A DNA stretch of 64,000 nt from NCBI GenBank assembly GCA_022695795.1, contig MU404117.1, forward strand, positions 1-64,000, given 5' to 3'. This DNA is from Biscogniauxia marginata (lineage: Eukaryota > Ascomycota > Sordariomycetes > Xylariales > Xylariaceae). Below are positions 23,881-35,818 of the stretch, one piece after another. The notes beneath the pieces were generated by a model. It saw only the letters and a list, made by a program, of their open reading frames with translations, searched no databases and was not told the DNA's origin. The translations under genes and the position numbers were made by a program. Every line of letters starts with the position of its first letter. The first letter of the stretch is position 1.

Positions 23881-26800
23881 TTAAAAACATAATTTATTAT
23901 ATCTTAAAAAGTTATTAAGATGTTAATTAATTTAAATAATATAATTATATATTTAAAAGCTGTTTTTTATTTGTTTTTTTAATTTATATAAAATAAAACC
24001 TATTTTATTTTATAATTTATAAAGTAAAAAAAAGAATAATAATTAAATTTTATAATACGATTAAATCTTTAATAATTTATATATAAACAAAAACCGCGAC
24101 TATATAGTTTTAATATAAAAAAGATAAAAATAAACGCGAAAAATTTAAATTTATAAATCTTTTTAATAATTAATATCTCGTTTAATTATTTTTTTAATAT
24201 TTTTAACTTTTTTCCGTTTAAAACATATATAAATCTTTAAAAAAGTTACTTATTATTAATTAGTTTTATAATATAATTATAAAATTAATATAATAATAAC
24301 GTTTTAATTATAATGTTAATATATTTTTGGAATTAAAAAAATATTACTTTTAATAATTTTTTTTATTTAATATAAAGTTAAATAACTTTATAATTTAAAT
24401 AATTAAATTTATAAAAAGATTTTTATTATAAGTAATAATAAAATCTTTAAAAATAATCGCTTTATAATGTTATTTATAATAATTTAAGTTAAAAACGACA
24501 TATTTATTTTTAATTTTTTATATATTAAAAAAGCGGTGTTTTATTATTTATTATTAAAATAAAATAAAATTATATTGCATTTTATATTAATAAAAATAAT
24601 TTCGAATTAAATTTAATTTAAATAATTACCTTGTTATATAGTGATTTTAAATATATAATAAATACCGACGTCGGTAATAATACTGTCGAACCTTTTAAAT
24701 ATTTCAGTTATTAATCGAGCGATTATTGAGACTTAATAATGCTTTATAAATTTTTATTTAATAAATATAACGAGTTATTAATATTAAATAAAACTCGAAT
24801 AAAAATCTTTTTATTTTTTATTATAAGTTTTTTATTAGTATTTTAAAAAGTTATATTTATTTTACGTTTAATTTTAATATATAAATAAGTTAACGCGAAA
24901 ATAGCTTAAAAGTTTAACACGTAATATATATATTTAATTTTAAAAGATAAGTTTAAGTTTCGGTTTTTTTAAATAAAGTTATAATTATTTTAAAAGTGTT
25001 AATAAAAAGACTTAATTTATTTTCGCTTAATAATTATAAAGTTTTATTTAACGTAAAAAAGCGGTTAATTAAAAATCCTATATATTTTTATATCGGTGTT
25101 ATCATTAAATAATTCCGTGATTTTATTATATAAAATAAATATTACTTTAAAAGTGATTTTAACTTTTTTAACTTTAAGCTTTTTTTCTTTTTTCACGGTT
25201 TTTAATTACTTTTTTTTTTTACTTTTAAAATCGATTATTAATTAAATAAAAGTTTTTTATTTAATTTATTATACCGAGTATAATAATTAAACGTAAAATA
25301 GTTATTTCGTTTATATTTAATTTATTTTTTATTTTTTTATATTAATTAATGTTTTTTAGTTAATATTTTTTTAATATATTTATAAGATTCTTATATTTGT
25401 TTTTTTATCTTTTTTAAACTTATTAAAATCTCGTTTTTTATTAATCTTTAAGATTTTAACGCCTTTTTATTTATTTAAAGTTTTTTTTTAGTTATATAAA
25501 GTTAAACCTTTTCGTTTTATATACTTATTTCGCTTTTTTTATTATGTTAATAAATTCCTTATTTATATTAAAAACTTCTTTTTTTTAAATAAACAAGGTT
25601 AAATATTTTAATTAAAAGTGTTAAAAATATAGTTTTTTAAAATTAAGAACTAATTAATTATATAAAAACGTTTAAGTTTTAAAAACGTGTAAAGTAATAA
25701 GCGATATTATTATTATATTTTAGCGATTTAAGGGTTTTAAGATTTTTATTAGTTTTTATTTTATTAATAAATCTTTTTTAAAAGTGTTTTTATAATTAAA
25801 TTAAATTTAAATAAAGTTATTTTTTTATAACTTTTATTTTAACTTAATATTAATTTAAGGCTTATTTTATAAATAAGAAGTTTATTTATATAATTTTAAT
25901 TTAATTAAAATTAAATATATCGTTATAAATCTTTAAATAAGCTTTAATTAATATTTATTAAATTTAAAACTTTTTTAACTTTTTTTATTATATATAATTA
26001 GTTTATTTAATTATAACTAATTTATTTTTTTAATATAATTTTAATAATAAAATAATAAAAGTTAAAATTTTTTAAGTCGAGGGTTAATCTCGACGTTTTA
26101 GTTTATAACTTAAGTGATTTTTTAGGGGGTTAATTTCTTTTAAAGTTATAATCGTTATTTAAACCGTTATTAAAAGAGTTAAGCTTTAAGTTACTTAAAG
26201 TTATTACGAGGTAAAGGTTTATTTTTAAGTAATTATTTTTTATTTAACTTTGTTTTTTTTATTCTTTATTATTTTATAAGTTAATAAATTTTTTAATTAA
26301 TTACTAAACGCGATATAAAGTGTATAATTTGTCGCGTCGAGAACTAAAAAACGAAAAGTGAAAATTAAATGTAAATAAACTTAATAACTCGCGAGATAAG
26401 TAATTATAAAGTAATATAAACGCTTTTTATATAGTCGCGAATATACTTATTTAAGTTTTTTATTATAATATTTACGTTTTAAGCGGGGTTATTTATTTAT
26501 TTAACTTTCTCGAAAACTTTTTTAAAGTTTTTTAGCTTTTTTTTAATAAAGTTTATAAATTAATATTAAGGATTTTTAACTTTAATAAATACCTTTTTTA
26601 ATTATATTTTTACGTTATTAACTTATTATTCGAGTTAAATAGTTAAATAAATGGTTTAATATTAAAAGGCTTATTAAGCTTACTCGTTTCATTTTATTTA
26701 ATATTAAGTTATTTAGTCGATACTATTAAAAATGTCGTTTTAAATTTATTAAATAATTTAATTTATATATATAATTTCTTAATTAACGCGAGTAATAAAA

Positions 26801-27556
26801 TCGTAAGTTTTTTTATTAAAATATAATAATATTTTACTTATTTATTTATTTTTTATTTATTTTTTAAAAAGGTTAAATTAAATTAAGTAATAAAATATTA
26901 ATAATTTCTTTTAAGTTATTATAATTTTTTAAAAGCTTTTTAAAAGTTATTAATTTAAAAACGAAATAGTTTTTTAGTTTTTAAACGGTTTTAATTATTT
27001 ATTAATAAAAAATTATTATTATTTTATTAAATAATTAATATTTATAAGTTTTTTTAGGTTTTTTATATTATTATTTTGTTTTTTAAAAATTAAGGTTTTA
27101 TTTTATCTCGTTATTTTTATTAAAAAAATTAAAACATTTAACGGGTTTAGTAATATTTAACGGGGTTCAATATATATAAATGTATTTATAATAATTTTAA
27201 CTAAGCCTTAAAATGTACCTTTTAAAATAAAGATATTTACTAAAAAAAGGGTTTTTTTTAATAAGAAAATGAGTCGTGCGAGATTCCTTTTTAAAAAGAT
27301 ATGTGTCTTTAGTTAAATAATCTCGTTTTGTTTATTATAATAAAGTAAGAAAAAACGTGTTTTAAAATAATTATAAACTTTTATATTTTCGAAATATATT
27401 TAATTTAATTTTTATGTTTTTTAACGAAGGTTAATATTTTAAAAGTGTGTTTTTTTAATACTTAGTTTATAACGACTTATAAAATAATGTTTTAATTAAT
27501 AATAAATAGGCCTTTATAAGGAGTTAAACTTAATATAAAAAGTAAAATAATTATAA

Positions 27557-27834
27557 TATTAAAAGATAATACCTTTTTATTTAAAAACTAAAATAATTAT
27601 TTTAAAATGATTTAAAGAAATAAACTTTTTCGTGTGTACTTTTTTTTTATATAAACGAGAAATTCGTATTAATACTTAAAGCTTTAATTATTAATAATGC
27701 CGTTATTCGCGGTTATTAATATTTACATTTTTAGTTTAATATCTTATTATTATTATTATATATTTTAGCCTACATATCGGCATATCTCCTTAGTTAACAG
27801 ATATAAGTGGGGCCTGCGTATTCACTCCGTAACA
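27557..27834 (-). repeat. 5' LTR (right copy, 278 bp)
   Basis: Better preserved than the left copy, especially at 27770-27834, where normal GC remains. It ends in CCGTAACA on the plus strand and is followed by the TATAT target duplication at 27835-27839. No primer-binding site could be recognised next to it after RIP. Confidence 0.85.
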
Positions 27835-27839
27835 TATAT

Positions 27840-29208
27840 CCACCTTGTTCGATTTCATACACCCGTGACGGACACACCATATGTTGTGTTATCCTTACCT
27901 CCAACCAGGTTTCTCTGTCCGTGTTCTCGTATGAAACGAAGATCTTCTACAAAGAGGTAATTATACTTGGAAATAGCCTTACAATTGACATCACAGCGGC
28001 ATGACAGAGAGCTACAAGCTGCTGCAAGTCAAGTCTTGAGGTGTCAAGAGGGGCATAATAGTCTGGGAAAGATATATCTAAGTTCCACTTTTAGACTAAC
28101 ATTGGTTACCCGAGAGATCCTTTTAGAGTTCTTCTTGGGGGAGAACGACCCAATTATACCTTATTTATCTCTCGTAACTACCTATTAGTGCACCTGGCAC
28201 TAGGGGTTTATCGATCCGATATGATCCCATCGTCTATGGCCAACGCACAATATTCTGGCTACAAGGTTCTCAAGACAAACTGGCACCGAATCTAACAAGA
28301 CTAGAAGGACGGAGTCACCTGAGTATAGCTTCAATAAACCTTTAAGAGCCGGCTGGAGTTTCTGTTCTTTTTTTTTTCTTCCCTCGACGCCATATTTCCC
28401 GGTCTGGTCGACTAAGTCCTCAAAACTAATGTCTAGGTTACCGATTTATAAATGCCATACTCAGTCAGCCCGAAAGAAATGGGAGATAGCTTTTAAAATG
28501 ATTTATAAAATTAAAATTTTCAATGATTTGAATGATATATAATAGAATCTGAGGTTTTAATATGAATCTCTCCTAACCCAAAATCTTTTCTATCTGTTCT
28601 AATAGAATTTTATCTTTAACATAAAGACTTATTTTGAAAATACAGACGTGGCTGTCATTGAAATTCTAATTTATTACTCTTAACCACAATAATAGAGAAT
28701 GAACATTCAGTATCTGTCAACCTTAGTTGGCCTCGCCACGACCACAGCCCCCTGAGTAGGTTTACACATTGAACGTGCTATGCTCCTTCTCGGTTTCCAC
28801 GCTTCATCTCCGCCCTAGCCTCGTAAGACGGCAACTTTTTGTATCTCTCTCTTCCTCCGCCTTTCTCCGGTAGCATGCTTCCTTTGCTGGTCAGGCCAGC
28901 CGAGCGCGAGCATAACAACCACTCATGGGACTAACTACACAGTCGACTCATTTTATTACTGGTAGGGGCCCTCTTTCGTAGAAAAGTGACTGATTTTAAG
29001 TTTCAAAATATTGTGTGTAGGTACATCTTTCTTTAACTCTCATGGCGAATAAAGTTATCTCCGATAATGGTAGCAATTAGTTACAAATAGTAGCAGATCG
29101 CCTTCATTTGTGCTCTTAATCGACTCACTTTCGCTCCCCGATATTGAAATCACTTAACTCCTTCGAAATAGTTCACTTCCATTCTAACATTATCACATTA
29201 TCAACATA
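27840..29208. other. Intergenic, no gene recognised
   Basis: Composition returns to normal here. Two short open frames (27807-28004, 27967-28188) overlap and show no domain. The right end is the 5' flank of the F-box gene. A short pyrimidine run lies at about 28366-28384. Confidence 0.45.
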
Positions 29209-30450
29209 ATGCAAATGCAGCCCCAAGAACGCGGACAGGCTCCTACCTGCTTGATCCTAGGCCTACCACTAGAACTAATCCTTCATCTATCAAGGTACCT
29301 TACACCATCCAGCCGCAGCCTATTCTCACAAACATGTCATTCACTACACGCGATCCTGGATATGGAGCGCCCCAAAGACAACCGTAGCCATCACACTCGC
29401 GACGAGCACCTCGAATACCTCGCCTTGCTTTCAAAAGATCTGCCAGACCACTGGGCATGCGAAGCATGTACTGCGCTTCACCTTGTTAACCAGTGGGACT
29501 TGCCGAGCTCACCGCGTAACATCCCCTGCCCCTCGGATTAAAGCGCTGGAGGGAAAGCGTCTATGACGAATACATCTGTTATGAACCTTTTCTACCTAGT
29601 CAATTATCGTCCCGTCGCGATTGACTATCGGCACGTTCAGCTGGCGCTAAAGTATACGCGTACACAGAGCTGCAAATACCAGGGCTACCTCCAAGCACTC
29701 CTAAGACCGCGACACGGCATGAGCTTCCGTCCCAGTGATACTCCGTACTGGGGATCATCATCCTCAGAATCCTCTCGCTTACTCAAAGCAAAGTACTCGT
29801 TCTGCCCCAAGATCATTACCGGCCCTGATGGCCAGCTCAGATTCTTGCTCTTGTCCACTTGGCGCTACAAATATAAGCACCGAGGCATAGCCATAACACG
29901 CGAGACCCTGGGCACACTAGCTATATGCCCACACGCCAGCTTTTGTGACGATTTCAGTCAGTCCCGCCACTACGGCCACATAGAGGTGCTCGAGAGCGCT
30001 GTCGACGAGGCGCTCGAAAAGGCACAAAACGATCAACATAACGATGCTGAGGTGGTCGGCGCGTGCCCACGGTGTCCTACAGACTTCGCGGTGCGAGCGA
30101 CAACTGAGTATGTCGAGGTTTGCGCTTGGCATGACATAGGAACGGAAGGATTCCCGACGGACCTGTCGTGGAGGATTCATGTCATGCGTCTCGACGTTTG
30201 GGTCCAAAACTTCGACTGCCTGGGCCCGGTAGTCCAACACTACCCCGGAAGCATCCGAACGCTTTTCGAATCTGAGCAGGAGGTCAGATCACGACGACGG
30301 TGGCGTTGGAATAAATTCTGTCGAATGTGGAGATTTTGGGCCCCAGTCAAGGTCCCAGGCAATGCTCCAGTCACACCTATCGGGTACCTCCATAACAACC
30401 ATAACACCGATCCTGGCATGTTATTGCTCTACATGATATCCACGGTATAG
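29209..30450 (+). pseudogene. F-box protein gene with one in-frame stop
   Basis: A single frame of 413 codons is open except for a TAA at 29539-29541. The first part (110 codons) begins with an F-box-like segment at about residues 12-48 (LGLPLELILHLSRYL, then FSQTCHSLHAIL) and a HWACEACTALH motif; the second part (from about 29563) holds VNYRPVAIDYRHVQLALKYTR, a CPRCP pair and Trp/Arg-rich stretches. F-box proteins of this fungal type join targets to SCF ubiquitin ligases. The stop fits CAA changed to TAA, a RIP-type CpA-to-TpA change, so a disabled gene is likely. A 51-nt intron removing the stop is formally possible, but its donor and branch site are poor. A solo LTR begins 7 bp after the final stop. 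Confidence 0.65.
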
Positions 30451-30457
30451 TGAGTTG

Positions 30458-30590
30458 TGTTGAAATATGGGGTATACGGCCCTGATCTCCTGTATATATA
30501 TATATAGATGGGCTTAGCCCATCTGTCTCATAGACTCACCTTGAACCAATACACTTGATCCTATCCCCATATCTTCACCTCATATCAACA
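30458..30590 (+). mobile_element. Solo LTR, copy 2 (133 bp)
   Basis: Runs TGTTGAAATATGGGG to CATATCAACA, keeping the intact TG...CA and TGTTGA/TCAACA ends that the other copies have partly lost. Flanking pentamers are AGTTG (30453-30457) and AGCCG (30591-30595), which differ only by C/T changes and may be a mutated target duplication. The internal pair GGGCTTAGCCC forms a small hairpin. Confidence 0.8.
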
Positions 30591-32206
30591 AGCCGATACT
30601 CGGGCTTATATTGGCCAGTTGAACCTGGAAGCTTTGGTTCGAATTCCGACTTTCCAATAACCACAGATCTTGTCAAGGACCACGACTCAATCGGATGCCT
30701 TGTACCTGTGCTATCAACACATCCTCTTCTAGCTTGCCAGTTACGCGTGTTTCCTCAAGACTCGGTTGTATTCGCGAGAGCGCCTTCTCTTAGATTGCCT
30801 GCCAGTCATCTATCGTAAAGTATGTTGGGCCGAAACACGACTAGGATGAAGGTAATCTCCTCTACACCGCGACCCGTACATTCCCTAGAAGTGATATGGA
30901 AATATGCACCTGGCGCCCTGATGGGAAAAGACATGTATACCTGGAAGGAGTATAGCTATGACTCTGATGTACTTGCCAGTTCAGGTGAGAGCAATTGATA
31001 GCAAGAGCTGGTTGCCAGCACAGTGTTTGCTATCTGTCATGTGAAAGAGCCTCTCCTTTATTTTATATAACATATCGTTGATACCAGCAAATCCAGCGAA
31101 CCTCCTACTTCCCTATCCGCGCGAAAGTGCCCTCTTGCCTACTTCAACCCGAACAAAACTACAATGGCGCATAGGACGACTGGAGGACCTCCGAAGAGAC
31201 AGAGCTAGTGTATCGCTTGATATAAGAAATCCTCCGCTTCCTGCCTACCTGCATTACCTAGTGTCGGGCGGTGATACTAGTTCTTCGGTCGACTTCCGCC
31301 AGGGAAAAACTTCGGATATTTGGTCCCCTTCGAACCCACTTACATTTGCGACCCAATCAAATATACTGCCAGGCGCGGCCGCGGGCACCGAGCTGACGCT
31401 GTTTTAAGAGATCTTTTCCCCAGAATTCCTAACACAGACAGACACGAAACATATGCCACAAAGCAATGGGATAGATTGCAGATGTCACCAAGGGGATGTT
31501 GCTCTGTCCACCAAGATTCTAGGATTATTTCCCTAACCCTGCTCACATTTCCTTTCGTCCATCTTCCCCCTTTGGCAAGGCGTCTTGCATGTCTTATTCT
31601 GTTTACGGAATTCCAAGACATCTTTTGCTCCATTCATCCGATTATGGTATGTATAAACACACCATTTTTCTTGTATCCCTTCTATACCTATGTCACCTAC
31701 AGCCAGTCTGTTTCTATGACAAACTCTAGAAGGGGTCGGATTGGGCAAATGCTCGAAAAGCTGTAGAAAAGCCATGGCTGGACATATGGGTGTTCCACCG
31801 CCACAGTTCTCCGAGAAGTCATTGAGATCTCTGATACCGAGAGCGATTTCGAGGGTAATAGCTCCGGTGCAGACGACGTATGAATGGCGCAACTTCAGAG
31901 CGAGGCCGTTGGCAGACCAGGCAGTGTAGGGATATATCACGTGTATATAAGGGACTCCCAAAATCCAAATATTACCCAGCTAGTCGTTATTAGATCAGCA
32001 CATTAAGTCTACAACCATTAGGGTAAACCCCAATCATTGATGCTGTCCCGAAAATGCTTGCTGTGAAAAAAAAGGAGTTCGGTAATATTCGTCCTCTCCC
32101 GGTAATAAAGCGCTAGATGGTTCTTCCACTCATTCATACCTCCCCAATTAGCTACTCCGTAATAAAATGCCTTACTCTACCCAGGCCTTAATATATCGTG
32201 GCGTAT
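30591..32206. other. Intergenic 1.6 kb, no gene recognised
   Basis: Several medium open frames (31078-31407 +, 31320-31766 +, 31533-31961 -) overlap one another in different frames and have no recognisable domain. It may hide a decayed gene, but nothing supports a call. The right end is the 3' flank of dpb4. Confidence 0.4.
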
Positions 32207-33385
32207 CTAATCACTCTCTTCGCCATTATCAAGTGCGTCGTCTTCGTCGTCGTCGCGAGGCCGCCGTTCCTCCAGCGCATCGTGCATCTCGTCATCGTTA
32301 TTCTCATCCTCATCGTCTTCTTCCTCTTCCTCTTCTTCTTCCTCCTCTTCCTCCTCATCTGCGTTTTCCTCGTCTTCCTCATCTTCCTCCTCCTCCTGCT
32401 CTGGTTCGGTCTCCGCGTCGCTAGCATCGTGAGGCTCCTCCGTCGCGTCGCCATCGACTTCCATCGCCGACTCGTCTGGCGCGTTGGGCTTCTGCTTCTT
32501 AGATCTCGGTGCTGTAGTGGTGTTGTCCGGTTCTGTGGCCGTCGAGAGGGCCGATGCGTTCGGGTCCGCTGTGGCGGGTGGGACGGCTACGCCAGCCTTC
32601 TCTGCTCTCTTCTGCGCTGCTACCTTCCGGCGGTACGTGTTACGTTTCGTAGTCCTAGTGTCGTTGAATTCTATGAAGAGAGAACGGATTAGCATATAGG
32701 ATACTAGGTAAGATCTTTGAAAGCAAGGGAGGGAAGAAGACATACTCTTGAATTCAGCCTCTAAGCGCTCACGTAGGAAGGAGAACTCGATGTCCTCTAG
32801 CGCCTCAAAGACATCAGCGGGCATTATGGTCTTCTTATTTGAGTTCTGGGTGTGCTCGTTTGCCCTAGCCGCCGGTCATCTAGTTAGCAAGCCCGAATTA
32901 TTTTACTTCAGACCTCTCGTATTCCGACTGTATGACGTACGCATTGGCGAGGTGGTTGATGAAGACAGTAGCGCTCTTGCTCATGGCCAATATGGCATTG
33001 GCCTGGATCTGGGTATTAGGGGGCAGCACGCCCTTCGCGAGGCGCGTTATTATCGACTTCGGAAGGTTGAGGTCCTGTGTCGCGTATGAGCACTCTGGGG
33101 GTAGCTACACAGAAATCATGTATTTCGTGTTGATGAAATACCGATACACACCTCGATCGTGACGGAATCATTGTTCTTGCCCTTCTCCTTATCCGCGGCA
33201 GGGGCGGATTCGCTGGGCCGATCGGTATCCATTTCTGAGGATGGGGAGGTCTTCAGCGGTGCTGGCGCGGTCGAAACTGGTGCAAGTGAAGCAGAAGTCG
33301 AGGCCTCGTTCTCATCGCCGTTGTAGACGAATTCGGCCATGGAAACGTCGCCCCTTCGTGATGTATCGCTCTTTCTCGGCGGCAT
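32207..33385 (-). CDS. dpb4: DNA polymerase epsilon subunit D (histone-fold, Dpb4-like)
   Basis: This small subunit of the replicative DNA polymerase epsilon holoenzyme pairs with a second histone-fold subunit and also occurs in chromatin-remodelling complexes; it is nuclear. Four exons, 33152-33385, 32941-33074, 32746-32864 and 32207-32670, encode 316 residues. The CBF/NF-Y-type histone fold starts at DLNLPKSIITRLAKG (exon 2) and runs through AILAMSKSATVFINHLANA to MPADVFEALEDIEF (exon 3), the strongest family signature. The N-terminal 78 residues are low-complexity and polar. The C-terminal part carries a basic stretch (TTKRNTYRRK) and a long Glu/Asp run, as in fungal Dpb4. The last intron (32671-32745) is 75 nt, a multiple of three, without an in-frame stop, so retention would only insert 25 residues. 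Confidence 0.9.
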
Positions 33386-35818
33386 GGTTGTGTTGATTGC
33401 AGTTTTGAGGCTAATGTTGAGCAGTGTTGTCGGTTGGTGATCAATATCGGGAGTCGGTATGTACTAAAGCGCTGGTAGTGGCGGCGGTAGTGGCGGTGGT
33501 AATAGTGGTAGTGGTAGTAGAGTAGCAGCAGTGACGTGTCTCGTGATGGGAAAACGCAAGTGTTAGTGATGTTTAATGGAGGAGACCCTTGCAGAAAAAA
33601 AAGTCAGCGGTGCCAATCGATCCTGCCAATTGAATTCGCCCCCACCTTCGACGCGCTATAGACGCGTAAAGAGCTTTTAGTGGGGTCACCAGTAGAAGCC
33701 TTTTTATGGGGAACTAGCAGAAGTTCCAAGACTGGAGCTCTCCACTTGTTCGCCATCTTCTACAAAACACCAACACCAACACCAACCTTTCTAACTAAAG
33801 TTGCACTCTCTGCCTACTAAAACCATAGTAATTTCAATAAAATTCCTACCCAGTTACAAATCTCTATTTCATGTCCAATGCGAGGCCGGGGATAATGGAA
33901 AGACACCCGTCAATACTTAGGTAAACAAATGTTCTTTCTAGCTTAAGGTAGCTAAGGTAGGTATCGGTTCAATAGCTACAACCTCTATTCTAGCCAAAGA
34001 GCCCAATATTCCTTTTTGCAATTGACTGTTGTTCTAGCGAATAGCGTAGCAAATCCTCAAAGCTGTACCAGCCAAAAATCAATCACTCTACCAAGCCAGC
34101 TCGCTCGCCGAAGATAGCCGCCTTGCTTGATACTGGACCGGGATTGAGGATGGCGGCGTTTCTCTTGCTCTCACACACACTGTCTCTCTCCCGGTACTTA
34201 TTTGCCAAGATACAGGTTCGCCGAGGAAAGGGAGGGAACAGGATCATAGATCTCAGGGTTATTTATGCGAGGCTCGCTCTCGCTCTCTTGCTCATTCGCG
34301 CGTGGAGAGGTGGGGAGAGGCAAGCCACCATAATCACTTCCTTGTCGATTCTGGATCGCGGCGCGTTTCACGGCACTGTTTTTATTACTACAGCGATATC
34401 CTGTTATTCCAGGTTGTGCTCGGGTAACGAAGGCACTGGGAAGACCGGCTAGCAATGTCGGCGGTTAATGGTTGGTTGGTGGGTCGGTGGTGGTGATTTA
34501 ATCACATCTACCGAATCAACACTACATACGAGCATAAATGAGATCCGGGAAGGAGGGTATATGCACGCATACACACGGGTGTACAGTTCGTATACCTACC
34601 GTGGCGTCTCGTACACCGATGAGACCAGCTTGAGCTTCAGGAGCGACCTCGAGGTTCCCAAATATCGGACGGAAGAAAGGGTTGCCTACTTGCTAACCTT
34701 CACGTCACTGAGAATATCAGGATGGATACACAAGAATGGGTCACGCGGTCACAGAGTCGAGGGCAGAAAGGTAAGTAGTTACGGTTTGCGTCATCATTTC
34801 TTGAATCGCATACGGTATGCTTGTGCTAGTCACAAGCCATTACCCATGACCTACGTAGGTAGGTCTATATACAATCCGTCAGAAACGCTGTGAACGGTAT
34901 TTCCCTATCCATCCATCCATCTCGTATCATGCACCTTAATTCCTCCCATACGATATCCCCCCAATCAATGTCCTATGTGACAATTCCATCATACACCATA
35001 TCACGGCCGTTATCTTTTCCAGCCCGTGAGCCGGGTATGCAATGGAACGTCTTATCATCTCCTAAGGGAAAGGGGTATCTACCAAAAATCCTCCGATAAT
35101 GCCAACGGTATCAATGCTATATAAAAATGTGTGTGTGTATGTATGCTCATCTATTCGTTCTTGAAAGATTGGCAAACGTTAAAAGGGGGGAAAAGAATCA
35201 GAAAAGGCCAGTGGAGGCCTATGTTGCTACTACAAGGGATAACAGACGCAAAAAGGGAACAAACAAAATAAAAAAGGACCAAAGATGGGTATATCCTCCA
35301 AGATGTCGCTTTCCGCGATCTTCCCACAAACTCCGTAAAACTGATAAAAGATAAATGAAAAATGACCGATTGGTAGGTATATGTGCTGGGAATCCCAGGG
35401 GCGGTTTTCGATGAGAGAAAGAGGGAGGTTGAGCGCATGAAAAAGACGTGTCGTCCAGAAGCTAATCTGGCCCAGATCTCATGCAAGGATCAGGGTAGAA
35501 TATTCGTCACGACCAAGCGAAGCTCGATAGCATGCGCCGGCGAGCTTAGACGGCCCGGGGCAGACAGGGGTGGTATTCTTTTCGCGAGACACACAAGGGA
35601 AATGCCTTGATTTGCAGCTCCGCGATCTTCCCCACCCGGCGCCCCCTGATCTGCCGGATCCCCGGATATGAAACAAGACGAATTGCTTGTCGACCGAAAT
35701 CGGTTTCCTCATCCGGCAGGAGAGCTGCGAAAATGATAAAAAATTGAGCTAGTTAGGTAGCTAGGATTTTGATTTTTTTAATAAAGTTGAAACCCGAGAT
35801 AGAAGATCTCGCTGGGCT
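33386..35818. other. Intergenic 2.4 kb; GGT/GGC repeat in dpb4 promoter
   Basis: The dpb4 upstream region carries an imperfect trinucleotide tract of GGT, GGC and AGT units at about 33470-33535. Further right there are only short overlapping open frames (34123-34452, 34468-34893, 35151-35486) without domains. The right end is the 3' flank of the membrane protein gene. No RNA gene recognised. Confidence 0.45.

Larger units (their letters stand above)
21122..27834 (-). mobile_element. RIP-degraded Ty3/Gypsy-type LTR retrotransposon
   Basis: Two homologous direct repeats (21122-21424 and 27557-27834) bound about 6.1 kb of very AT-rich sequence. The 5-bp target duplication TATAT lies outside (21117-21121 and 27835-27839). 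Read on the minus strand, the LTR starts TGTTACGGAG and ends with TTAATA, consistent with TGTTA...TAACA before CA-to-TA mutation. Orientation is set by a polypurine tract next to the left LTR and by a minus-strand reverse transcriptase core at 23841-23852 (YV-[N for D]-D-ILIY), followed about 150-160 nt later by a degraded VTFLGYI-like motif typical of the Gypsy class. All frames are full of stops. An assembly gap splits it. Coding capacity is dead. Confidence 0.85.

Noticed and set aside
30625..30650. GGTTCGAATTCC resembling a tRNA B box
   Set aside because: The flanking bases do not form a T-stem and no A box or acceptor stem lies at the right distance.
31533..31961. 142-codon minus-strand open frame
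   Set aside because: Overlaps two plus-strand frames of similar length; composition and lack of motifs do not support coding.
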